Source of the DNA: Chthonomonadales bacterium
GTDB taxonomy: Bacteria > Armatimonadota > Chthonomonadetes > Chthonomonadales > CAJBBX01
Reading direction: 5' to 3'
Assembly: GCA_027459625.1 (NCBI GenBank)
Contig: DAIDHP010000019.1
Location: 1-64,000, forward strand
Length of the DNA: 64,000 bases
Shown: piece after piece, positions 27,382-35,327 of the stretch
Position numbering within the stretch: the first letter of the stretch is position 1
How the letters are laid out: the number at the start of each line of letters is the position of its first letter
Made by a program: the position numbers and the translations under genes
The notes under the pieces: model-generated
Databases searched by the model: none
What the model saw: only the letters and a program-made list of their open reading frames with translations
Told to the model about the DNA's origin: nothing

Positions 27382-27687
27382 ACCTCTTTTCGATAACAGT
27401 AATTACAAATTCAGGGAATTACCTCCTCATCCCCCATGCCGCATGTTTAAGCGAAGCGAAGAAGTAATAGCCTGAAATAATAAGCGAGCGATGCAACGGC
27501 AAAATTCAGAAAAAAGGTTTATATCTCACACATCACGAAAAACGAAAGCCCCAAGAGACGAATTTTGCATTTGCTAGAAGCCATATATTATGTTTCATCC
27601 CGGGTAAATGTAAATAGGCGCTTTTCAGGGATTTGCTTAAGCTTCAAAAGCTCGTTGATCGTTCACGTTCGGAATTGACCCAACACC
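27382..27687. other. Gene-free spacer upstream of galE
   Basis: 306 bp with no coding frame I believe. It contains a 9-bp inverted pair GCAAAATTC (27499-27507) / GAATTTTGC (27560-27568), the same core as in the larger palindrome at 48223-48308. It presumably includes the galE promoter, but no clear -35/-10 pair stands out. Confidence 0.4.
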
Positions 27688-28446
27688 TCATTTAATGAAA
27701 CGATATTTGAATATCGTCCACAGCGCCACAACACCATCCTTCCAGCCGATCTTTTTACCTTCCTCGTAGTCTCGTCCGGCGTAGGAAATGGGCACCTCGT
27801 ATATTCTACATCGCTTTTTCGCCACTTTTGCAGTGATCTCAGGCTCAAAATCGAATCGGTTTGATTGAATTCGAATGTCTTTGATGATCTCCTTGCGGAA
27901 AACCTTGTAACAAACCTCCATGTCGGTCAGGTTGAGGTTGGTCATCATATTGGAGAGCGTGGTAAGCATCCCGTTCGCCATGCGATGCCAGAATAAGTGC
28001 ACCCGATGCGCCCCGCCGCCGAGAAAACGCGAACCGAAGACGACATCGGCTTTCCCTTCGACAATAGGCGCGATTAAGGAGAAGTATTCCTTGGGGTCAT
28101 ACTCCAGATCCGCGTCCTGAATCAGGACGATATCTCCCGTGCATCGCTCGATGGCGGTTCGAACCGCCGCGCCTTTGCCGCTGTTCCTCTCGTGATAGAA
28201 CACCTTCACATCCGGATATTTGCCCTCAATTTTATCCCGTAAAAGCTCTCGCGTACCGTCGTTAGAGCCATCATCCACCATCACGATCTCTTTTTTAATA
28301 TCAACATCTCTGATACGGCATAGAATTTCCTCAAGAGTGTTCACTTCGTTATAGATCGGCACTAACACTGAGAGCGTGAAATCATGTCCCATGAAATTCT
28401 TTACTGTCATGTTGGCCTCGTAAATTTCCGTATGCCGGTCAGTCAT
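27688..28446 (-). CDS. Family 2 glycosyltransferase, DPM1/polyprenyl-phosphate sugar synthase type
   Basis: A 252-residue cytoplasmic GT2 enzyme. LVPIYNEVNTLEE, the VDDGSNDGT nucleotide-binding motif, QDADLEYDP (DxD) and GSRFLGG are the dolichyl/undecaprenyl-phosphate mannose or glucose synthase pattern. It lacks the C-terminal membrane helices of DPM1-long or GtrB types. The ATG at 28446 overlaps the end of the upstream membrane glycosyltransferase; an ATG at 28410 with GAGG is also possible. It probably charges undecaprenyl phosphate with a sugar used by that GT-C protein. A close paralog lies at 29795. Confidence 0.85.
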   Translation of the reverse strand: MTDRHTEIYEANMTVKNFMGHDFTLSVLVPIYNEVNTLEEILCRIRDVDIKKEIVMVDDGSNDGTRELLRDKIEGKYPDVKVFYHERNSGKGAAVRTAIERCTGDIVLIQDADLEYDPKEYFSLIAPIVEGKADVVFGSRFLGGGAHRVHLFWHRMANGMLTTLSNMMTNLNLTDMEVCYKVFRKEIIKDIRIQSNRFDFEPEITAKVAKKRCRIYEVPISYAGRDYEEGKKIGWKDGVVALWTIFKYRFIK

Positions 28447-29777
28447 TGGCGACAGACTCCATTTTTCTTTACTTCCGATCCGCTCATCGTCTTTCCTGCG
28501 ATTCCGTTCGCCGCCAGTGTGATGAGGATGGGATATAACGGCATGGAATATCGTGCGAACGCCAGAATTGCAGCGTAAATGATATTAAAGTATAGCACGA
28601 CCGCCACTAACGGCGTCACATCCACCCCGCTGGAACGAGCTATTAACACCCCGCGAATCGCTCCCGCTATTGCCAGAATCGCAAAAAAACCAACCAGAAG
28701 CGATTTCGCGGGAGTCTCCACTACATACCAGAAAGTGAATAGCTGGATGATAAACTTCCTGAGAAAGATCAGAGGATGATGCAAAACATCGTTTATCGCC
28801 ACAATGTTCTCTGCTTTCTCTTTTCGAACTTCATTATGAATGCTTTCTTTCATCCCACCAACTATCCTGCCGTTTTTATACGTGAAAAAGGGTATTCCGA
28901 AACGCCGAAGAATCCCGACTTCATATTGATTCGCCTCCCAATCCCAATTTCCTTGAAATTTATCTCGGAGCAGGAAGTATTTGCTTTGCGCGTTGACGTA
29001 TCCCCGCAGGAACTCTCCGCTTGCGTTGGAACTAATGCCCGTGAATTGTCCATTGCTGACGACGTAGTTTCGAGCCATCCAGGGCAAGCATAATACCAAG
29101 ACCATCACAACGCATGCGATTGGGCCAGCAAAGGGTATCGGCTTCCGTTCCCTCTTGTTACGGTACCATATCAATGCGATCAGGGGGTAGGGGAATAGAA
29201 AAGGCACCGGTTTTGCGAGAGCCCCCAGTCCGATCACCAACCCCGTAAGCACTCCGTTTTTGATATTCGGCTCTCTGTAAAATCGAAGCGACAGCCACGC
29301 GATTAAGGTGAAAAGCAACATATCCGTGGCGCCATCGTCCACTACAGGGACATATCGAAGGCATTGAGGCCATATGGCGCAAAGAACACCGGCAAGGATC
29401 GCCACTTTTTCACTGAATAGTTGGCGTGCCATCTGATACACGATAAGACAAGTGAGACCAGCGAAGACGCACTGCAGGAAGAAGACCGGATTGTAAGATT
29501 GAATCCGGTGCACGGGGTTGAAACCGAAAATGTCGAAAACCAATGCGATTATTGCGGGATATAAGGGCGCTCTCCGCATCGTGGGTCCGACGCCAAGACT
29601 AAAACCGTCGCCATGATAAATATGCTCCCCTATGCGACCAAAGGAATCCATGTCGAAAATCTGATGTATTGCAAGAAGCCGTTTGAAAATAACAAATGAC
29701 CAGAGAATTGCAAGGATGAATCCAATCAGGAAGATAATAAAAGCGGTTCGATTAGAGGGTTTTGGATTGGTGCCCAT
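28443..29777 (-). CDS. GT-C (ArnT/PMT-like) membrane glycosyltransferase
   Basis: A 444-residue polytopic membrane protein with about 10-12 hydrophobic helices. The first periplasmic loop has 'IFDMDSFGRIGEHIYHGDGFS' with the acidic pair expected in GT39/PMT_2 enzymes, and MRRAPLYPAIIALVFDIFG resembles the conserved segment after it. Such enzymes transfer sugars from polyprenyl phosphate onto lipid A, glycans or proteins on the outer face. It is flanked on both sides by GT2 enzymes that could make the donor, with 4-bp overlap on one side and 17 bp on the other. Confidence 0.82.
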   Translation of the reverse strand: MGTNPKPSNRTAFIIFLIGFILAILWSFVIFKRLLAIHQIFDMDSFGRIGEHIYHGDGFSLGVGPTMRRAPLYPAIIALVFDIFGFNPVHRIQSYNPVFFLQCVFAGLTCLIVYQMARQLFSEKVAILAGVLCAIWPQCLRYVPVVDDGATDMLLFTLIAWLSLRFYREPNIKNGVLTGLVIGLGALAKPVPFLFPYPLIALIWYRNKRERKPIPFAGPIACVVMVLVLCLPWMARNYVVSNGQFTGISSNASGEFLRGYVNAQSKYFLLRDKFQGNWDWEANQYEVGILRRFGIPFFTYKNGRIVGGMKESIHNEVRKEKAENIVAINDVLHHPLIFLRKFIIQLFTFWYVVETPAKSLLVGFFAILAIAGAIRGVLIARSSGVDVTPLVAVVLYFNIIYAAILAFARYSMPLYPILITLAANGIAGKTMSGSEVKKNGVCRQ

Positions 29778-29794
29778 GAATAGTCCTTTCGAAA

Positions 29795-30529
29795 TTATTC
29801 ATTGCTGACGAAACGGTATTTTATCAGGGTCCAAATGGCGACCACTCCATCGGTCCATCGGATTTTCTTGCCTTGAGCCACGTTTCTTGCTTCGTAACGG
29901 ATGGGCACCTCAATGATGGGGATTCTCTTCCTCAGGAGTTTCGCGGTGACCTCGGGGCAGAACTCAAAACGCATGCATCTCAGGGTAAGCGATTGCAGAA
30001 TATCCGTGCGAAACGCCTTGTAACAGGTCGCCTCGTCGGTCAAGGGGGCGCGGTAAAGGAAACGAACCATCCAAGCCAGCAGCCAGTTGATGAATCTGTT
30101 CGCCCAGTGCATGCGGGGCGAGGCGTTAAGAAAACGTGACCCGTAAATCACCGGTGCGTTCGATTGTTTGAATTTTCGGAGAATTACCAGCATATCTTGA
30201 GGATCGTACTCCATATCCCCATCCTGGATGATTGTGTATTCAGCCCTGACGGAGGGAATCGCCTGTCTCAGGCAATATCCTTTCCCCATGTTCCGAGGAA
30301 TGAATATCACTCTTACATCAGGGAGCTTTCCGTCAAATCCGCTTCGGATGAGTTGCGTGGTTCCATCCGTGGAACCGTCATCGATGATGATGATCTCCTT
30401 GGATATGGGGAGCGAAAGTAGGCTGTTCATCAGAACCGGCAAGTGCTCCATCTCGTTGAATACGGGTACAAGAATCGCGAGTTCGGGAGATGAGGTGACC
30501 TCCGCTTCTTGCCGATCGCTTGACTTCAT
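29795..30529 (-). CDS. Family 2 glycosyltransferase, DPM1-like (paralog)
   Basis: A 244-residue GT2 with LVPVFNEMEHLP, IDDGSTDGT, QDGDMEYDP (DxD) and GSRFLNA, parallel to the enzyme at 27688, including the same C-terminal pattern KIRWTDGVVAIWTLIKYRF. The two are paralogs. It begins the three-gene run 29795 / 28443 / 27688. The likely role is synthesis of a polyprenyl-phosphate-linked hexose. Confidence 0.85.
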   Translation of the reverse strand: MKSSDRQEAEVTSSPELAILVPVFNEMEHLPVLMNSLLSLPISKEIIIIDDGSTDGTTQLIRSGFDGKLPDVRVIFIPRNMGKGYCLRQAIPSVRAEYTIIQDGDMEYDPQDMLVILRKFKQSNAPVIYGSRFLNASPRMHWANRFINWLLAWMVRFLYRAPLTDEATCYKAFRTDILQSLTLRCMRFEFCPEVTAKLLRKRIPIIEVPIRYEARNVAQGKKIRWTDGVVAIWTLIKYRFVSNE

Positions 30530-30637
30530 GTGTTTCCTTTGCCCAAGAGTTAAAATATAAATGCTCGTATAAACTTAGGTTCAGGATAATAATACGCAAT
30601 CTTTGCTTGTAAAGGCAAACGCAATACCCTGTGCAAT

Positions 30638-30677
30638 AAAAAAGCCTTCCGCATACACATGAGCGGAAAGGCTTTTT
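30638..30677 (-). terminator. Terminator downstream of the sugar transferase gene
   Basis: AAAAAGCCTTCCGC/GCGGAAAGGCTTTTT (about 30638-30652 with 30663-30677) forms a strong stem with A and T tails at both sides, so it can work in both directions. On the minus strand it comes 15 bp after the stop at 30693, separating that gene from the GT2 genes. Confidence 0.9.
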
Positions 30678-30692
30678 GCATGGTTCATCGTT

Positions 30693-31421
30693 TCATTTCG
30701 CCCCGCGGCATGTAAGCACAGCGGGAATGGTCTTGAAAATAATCTTAATGTCGTTCCAAAAAGTCATACTTTCAATGTAGAGTATATCCAACTCAACCCA
30801 ACGTTTGAAGTCTATGTTGCTTCTACCACTGATCTGCCATAAACAGGTCAAGCCTGGCTTCACAGCCAGACGTCCGAACTCATATCTGGTGTATTTTGCA
30901 ACCTCATGGGGCAAGGGAGGACGGGGACCAACGATACTCATGTCGCCGAAGAGAACGTTCACCAACTGGGGCAACTCGTCTATGCTCAGTTTTCTAAGAA
31001 TTCGACCAACTCGGGTGATTCTCGGATCATTTTCAATCTTGAAAACAGGACCGGAGCATTCATTCAGATGCAACAGGTCTTTTTTCTTCGACTCTGCATC
31101 CACGCACATGGAGCGGAATTTATAACAGGTGAAATGCCGTCCCCCCACGCCGACGCGGGTTTGCTTGAATATGACAGGGCCCTTCGAGGTCAGCTTGATG
31201 AACAACGCCGCTAACGCGTAAACCCACGAAAACAGAATCAAACCGACCAACGAGAAAAGAATATCGAGCATCCGCTTCGCTTTTGCATATCGAACATCGC
31301 AAACCGGTATATGGCTGATATAATCAGGATCGAACGTGGACGAGGGATAGAGTGAAGTTTGCACTCCCATCTCCAGAGGATGCAAACTGATGGAATTTTG
31401 TGTTTGTTCCGTTAATGCCAT
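30693..31421 (-). CDS. Initiating sugar-phosphate (polyprenyl glycosylphospho-) transferase
   Basis: Transfers a sugar-1-phosphate from UDP-sugar to undecaprenyl phosphate, the first step of exopolysaccharide repeat-unit assembly. The 242-residue protein is the short type: a cytoplasmic N-tail, one hydrophobic helix (about 50-72), then the catalytic domain with FKQTRVGVGGRHFTCYKFRSM, RKLSIDELPQLVNVLFGDMSIVGPRP and KPGLTCLWQISGRS. It lacks the multi-helix N-terminal part of WbaP. A sigma-54 promoter precedes it, so it may be switched on together with the operon at 55.3 kb and the PEP-CTERM genes. Confidence 0.92.
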   Translation of the reverse strand: MALTEQTQNSISLHPLEMGVQTSLYPSSTFDPDYISHIPVCDVRYAKAKRMLDILFSLVGLILFSWVYALAALFIKLTSKGPVIFKQTRVGVGGRHFTCYKFRSMCVDAESKKKDLLHLNECSGPVFKIENDPRITRVGRILRKLSIDELPQLVNVLFGDMSIVGPRPPLPHEVAKYTRYEFGRLAVKPGLTCLWQISGRSNIDFKRWVELDILYIESMTFWNDIKIIFKTIPAVLTCRGAK

Positions 31422-31511
31422 TTACTGAGTCTCCTATAATGCCTAAATGCAGCATTGCGATATGAATATCGCAACAGGATAAGGACTCTTCCATCCTCAA
31501 TCTTATTAACT

Positions 31512-31526
31512 GCAAAAGCCATGCCA
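31512..31526 (-). promoter_or_regulatory. Sigma-54 (-24/-12) promoter of the sugar-phosphate transferase gene
   Basis: On the minus strand TGGCATG-GCTT-TTGC followed by A, 91 bp upstream of the ATG at 31421. AT-rich DNA lies further upstream (31540-31610). Confidence 0.8.
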
Positions 31527-31637
31527 AATCGGGCGTTTTTAGGCGATGACCCAATATTTTTTTCCAGATTTTTTATTGTCTGTAACTAAATAATCTTCAC
31601 TTCTTAAAATAATGGGGCGAATCAGGCGGAAAAGCGA

Positions 31638-32483
31638 CTATTTCGGTGCTGTATTGCGAACGTGGAAATCATACACAGTCTTCCTAGGCAATCCGTACTC
31701 CTTCGATACCATCCTTGCGGCATCCGCTGGACGCATGCCGTTCTCGATGAGCGTCCTTAGTTTTTCCTCCCATCCCGTGTTCGGTTGTGGAGTGTCGAGT
31801 CGAATTCCCCCGGGGTGAGCTACGATGGTGATCTCCCCCCTTGGCGGATGCGAGGCGTAATGGTCCAGCGCCTCCCATACCGTCCCTCGAAACACCTCCT
31901 CGTGAACTTTGGTAAGCTCCCGAGCTACCGCCACGGCTATGTTTCCGAGATGTTTCGCAATATCCTCCAGTGTTTGTGCGAGCCTTCGGGGAGATTCATA
32001 TAGGATAATCGTAAGAGATTGATTCGCCATTTCCTCGAAGAATTGATTTCGGTCCGTCTTGGTGCGAGGCGGAAAACCGAAAAAGACGAACCTCTCCGTT
32101 GGCAAACCGGAAATGATCAGCCCGCTTAACGCGGCATTTGCTCCTGGAACGGGGATAACAAGAATAGCGGATTCGATCGCTTTGCGAATAAGGCGTTCCC
32201 CCGGGTCGGATACGCCTGGCAGACCCGCATCGGATACCAACGCCACGGTTTGACCCTGTAACATTTTCTCGATAATATCATCAAGCTTATTCGTGTTGGT
32301 GTGCTCGTGACAGGAAGTGATGGGCGTGTGGATGTCGTAATGGCTTAAAAGTTTGCGTGTGACACGGGTGTCTTCCGCAGCGATGATATCCGCTTCGCGG
32401 AGAATCCTCAGGGCTCTCAGAGATATGTCCTCCAAATTGCCTATCGGCGTTGCAACGACATATAAAATCCCGGAATCGGACAT
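31638..32483 (-). CDS. rsmI: 16S rRNA (cytidine1402-2'-O)-methyltransferase
   Basis: Methylates the 2'-OH of C1402 in 16S rRNA using SAM. A 281-residue tetrapyrrole-methylase-fold enzyme. LYVVATPIGNLEDISLRA is the signature start, AEDTRVTRKLLSHY follows, then SDAGLPGVSDPG (SAM-binding) and FFGFPPRTK. The C-terminal small domain has the helix-turn 'GMRPADAARMVSKEYGLPRKTVYD'. It is a single gene with no overlap. Confidence 0.95.
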   Translation of the reverse strand: MSDSGILYVVATPIGNLEDISLRALRILREADIIAAEDTRVTRKLLSHYDIHTPITSCHEHTNTNKLDDIIEKMLQGQTVALVSDAGLPGVSDPGERLIRKAIESAILVIPVPGANAALSGLIISGLPTERFVFFGFPPRTKTDRNQFFEEMANQSLTIILYESPRRLAQTLEDIAKHLGNIAVAVARELTKVHEEVFRGTVWEALDHYASHPPRGEITIVAHPGGIRLDTPQPNTGWEEKLRTLIENGMRPADAARMVSKEYGLPRKTVYDFHVRNTAPK

Positions 32484-32548
32484 GCTTCCCTTTCTCTCCC
32501 CGATACCGAGGGGGGGGCCTCACACCGCAGATAGATCGTATTGAGAGG

Positions 32549-32585
32549 AAGAACGTGGTGAAGGGATCACCACGTTCTTTTTCAG
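32549..32585. terminator. Terminator-like hairpin between foldase and rsmI genes
   Basis: AAGAACGTGGTG/CACCACGTTCTT (32549-32560 with 32568-32579) followed on the plus strand by TTTT. On the minus strand it follows the foldase gene stop but the T run is poor. Confidence 0.65.
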
Positions 32586-32607
32586 CGTTACGATATTTAC
32601 TAGGGAC

Positions 32608-34362
32608 CTACTGCTTTGGTTTCACTGGTTGAGGCGCGTTGGTTTGCATGGATGATTTCCCGCCTGGAGGAACGGTTACGGTTCCAGTTCCCTTGCCGGC
32701 TCCCTGTGCCGCCGCCGCAGCTTTTTCCTGAGCTTGCCCTTGCGCCTCTTGCTGTTTTTGGATCTTCTCAGCTTGGGCGATTTCCGCCAGAATTTGCTCC
32801 TCCTTGGCGACGCGTGCGGGCTGATTTGCCTTTTTAAAGATTGCCAGGAGTTGTTCGTGGATTGGCATCATATCGGGTGTGGTGTCCCATTGGTGAGCAT
32901 CCTGAATTCTCTCGTAAACTTGCAGGGCCTGAGCAGGCTCTTTTGCGTCCTCATATAGTTTTGCCAAAGTGAATTCGCTGCCCAGATCCTCGATGTGCTC
33001 CAACGCCGCGCTTAAAGCCGTTATGATTTCCGGACGAACTTTGGCTTTCGCAGCTGCTGACGGGGCGTGATGCGCACCGTTGGGCGCCATCATCGCCGGT
33101 CCGCCAAGGTAATCTTCATAGTAAAGTAACTGTCCCAGCAATAAGGATGCATCATAATCGACCGGATTGGATTTCACCTCGGCTCTAAGTTCCGCTATCA
33201 GATTATCCATCCCGCCAGGTGACATCATCTCCATCGGGTTATTCATCAACATGGCGTAATCATACATCCATTTGTATGAGTTGACTTTCCAGACAACCTT
33301 CATGGTTTTAATGCCTTCCGTAAGCATTTGCTGGAACTCCTGATTCGCCTTCTGTTGCTTCATCTTGGCGGCGAGTTGGCTTATATTTTTGTTGAAATCC
33401 TTGGGCAGAACGGTGCGCATGCCCTCAAGTAGGATGATATGATATCCGTATTGAGTCTTCACTATGCCGCTCAACTGCCCCGGTTTCATGGCTTCGACGG
33501 CGGCGGCGAACGGAGGTGTGTAATTGTCAACCGGAGCCCAACCGTATTCCCCGCCCTGTTTCGCCGGTTTGTGCGTCTTTGGATCGTAGTTGTTTCCCGG
33601 ATCGTCGGAGAACTCGTTCGCCATCTTTGCGAAGTTCGCTCCCCCTTGCAGTGCCTTTAGAATCTTCTCCGCCTTCGCTTTCGCCTGTTGATCCGGCAAC
33701 TTTTGGTTGGATATGAGAATCTGCCTAAGTTTAACCTGCTCGTATGATTGGATTAAATCCTGCCGAGTGACATTGATTCCCGCCGTAATGCTATCCATCA
33801 GCATTTTGGGAAGCAGTTCACGCGAGAGATTTCTGCGCAGACTGTTCATCGTCAATCCAATGGACTGAAGGTAGTTATTGAACATATCATCGGATGCGGG
33901 CTTCCCTTGCCCAAGCTGCGTCTTCATCTGTTGTATCTGCTTATCAATATCCTTGTTGGTAACCTTGAAACCCTTTTGCTTCGCAATCGAACGCAGCAAC
34001 GCCTCGTCAATTAATCCGGGAGATCCTTGCATTCCGGATGTTCCCGCAAACACTTGACCCTTCATTAATATTTTCTGCAACTCACTGCCACTCTGATTGT
34101 TGTTACGAATTTGGTTCCAAGCAAGATCAAACTCCTCCTGGGTGATCGGTTCACCGTTAACCGTGGCGATCACTTGCCCAATGGCGGCGGATTCCTCGGC
34201 GTTTTGGTTCGAAATGCCCAGCCCGCCTCCGAAATATACGATAATGCCCAATGCGAATAGAATAGCTATCACGAAATACCAAAAACGGTTGGCGGAGAAC
34301 TGTCTCCAATAGGTGATGGACGTTATATTCCTAGACCCTCTCCTGCGTTTTTTATTAGGCAT
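32608..34362 (-). CDS. SurA/PrsA-type peptidyl-prolyl isomerase (foldase)
   Basis: A 584-residue envelope chaperone. A basic N-terminus (KKRRRGSR) is followed by one membrane anchor (about 28-48), a SurA-N-like helical domain with 'ATVNGEPITQEEFDLAW', and a parvulin rotamase domain (about 210-320): LRQILISNQ, FAKMANEFSDDPG, GGEYGWAPVDN, and VKTQYGYHIILLEG. The second half (350-540) is helical, perhaps TPR-like. The tail is Gln/Ala-rich and then Pro/Gln/Lys. It should help fold exported proteins. Six base pairs separate it from the sugar isomerase upstream, so they are probably co-transcribed. Confidence 0.87.
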   Translation of the reverse strand: MPNKKRRRGSRNITSITYWRQFSANRFWYFVIAILFALGIIVYFGGGLGISNQNAEESAAIGQVIATVNGEPITQEEFDLAWNQIRNNNQSGSELQKILMKGQVFAGTSGMQGSPGLIDEALLRSIAKQKGFKVTNKDIDKQIQQMKTQLGQGKPASDDMFNNYLQSIGLTMNSLRRNLSRELLPKMLMDSITAGINVTRQDLIQSYEQVKLRQILISNQKLPDQQAKAKAEKILKALQGGANFAKMANEFSDDPGNNYDPKTHKPAKQGGEYGWAPVDNYTPPFAAAVEAMKPGQLSGIVKTQYGYHIILLEGMRTVLPKDFNKNISQLAAKMKQQKANQEFQQMLTEGIKTMKVVWKVNSYKWMYDYAMLMNNPMEMMSPGGMDNLIAELRAEVKSNPVDYDASLLLGQLLYYEDYLGGPAMMAPNGAHHAPSAAAKAKVRPEIITALSAALEHIEDLGSEFTLAKLYEDAKEPAQALQVYERIQDAHQWDTTPDMMPIHEQLLAIFKKANQPARVAKEEQILAEIAQAEKIQKQQEAQGQAQEKAAAAAQGAGKGTGTVTVPPGGKSSMQTNAPQPVKPKQ

Positions 34363-34368
34363 GCGCTC

Positions 34369-35214
34369 TTAATCCTTTATCATTCGTTTCATTGCGGCGA
34401 GACACGCTCGTGATCCTGCTTCTGAAGTGCCGCCATCAGGTATGTAATGAGTTTCCAACGACAAATATCCGGTGTAGTTCATTTCTTTCAATTCAGCGAA
34501 CTGACCGACGTAATCGATTTCGCCTTCTCCCACCACGCACCATACCGGCTTGCCGTTCGCATTGCGATAAGCGTCTTTAATATGAATATGTTTCAGCCAT
34601 GGTTTCACGGCCTGGAATCCGTCGGGATAAGGTCTTTCCCCGGCGAAAAAAGCGTTTCCGGCATCCCAGCAGACTTGTATCGCAGGGGATTGCAATTGCG
34701 ATACAAGGTGGCGTGTCTCTGCACCTGTACCAATGAAGCAGGCGTGTTCGTTTTCCAATGCGAGAATGACGCCTTCTTTCTCGGCGATGCGGGTGATACC
34801 ATTTAATGCCTCCGCTATGCGTTTCTCGATTTCAGAGGTAACCGCGCCTTGTCGCCAGAAGGTGAAAATGCGCAAAAGTGGGGTGTCAAACCAATGCGCC
34901 CAGTGGATGCAACGCATCAGAAGATCCTGCTGCTCCTCCATGCCTCTCGATGTGGCGAGATGCATGGGACCCTTCGCTTCAGAAGAATCGGTGAAGAGGT
35001 CGCATTTGAAAATTGGCGTGGAAAGGCAAGAGACTTTCATGTCCCTCGCTTTCAACGCCTCCTTCGCTCGAACCGCCAAAGGCTCCGAAAGTTCGCCTAT
35101 GTTTACATTCCATAGACCCCTTAACTCAGCCGCACGGACGTCATACTCAAGCATTACGTCCAGTGCATGTTCAAAATCCTGGGAAATCTCATCGGTGATT
35201 ACGGAAAGTTGCAT
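34369..35214 (-). CDS. Sugar phosphate isomerase/epimerase family TIM barrel
   Basis: A 281-residue xylose-isomerase-like barrel. Typical segments are 'MLEYDVRAAELRGLW', 'GVILALENEHACFIG' (Glu), 'AIQVCWDAGNAFFAG' (Asp, Asn), 'WLKHIHIKDAYRN' (His), 'YVGQFAELKEMNYTGYLSLETHY' (final Glu). Substrate unknown. The start ATG at 35214 follows weak AAATCC. It runs into the foldase gene 6 bp later, an odd pairing with no shown functional meaning. Confidence 0.85.
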   Translation of the reverse strand: MQLSVITDEISQDFEHALDVMLEYDVRAAELRGLWNVNIGELSEPLAVRAKEALKARDMKVSCLSTPIFKCDLFTDSSEAKGPMHLATSRGMEEQQDLLMRCIHWAHWFDTPLLRIFTFWRQGAVTSEIEKRIAEALNGITRIAEKEGVILALENEHACFIGTGAETRHLVSQLQSPAIQVCWDAGNAFFAGERPYPDGFQAVKPWLKHIHIKDAYRNANGKPVWCVVGEGEIDYVGQFAELKEMNYTGYLSLETHYIPDGGTSEAGSRACLAAMKRMIKD

Positions 35215-35327
35215 TTTGTGTGCTCGGTGGATTTGAAAACGTATGGAAAACCGTATTATGTTACCCCCTCGGGGGGAATAATGTCAAATAACAAAATCGC
35301 TTTACATCCGATCAAACTCGTTTCGCG

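Noticed and set aside
35264-35277. CCCCCTCGGGGG hairpin after topA as a terminator
   Set aside because: Very short loop and no T run on the minus strand; not convincing.
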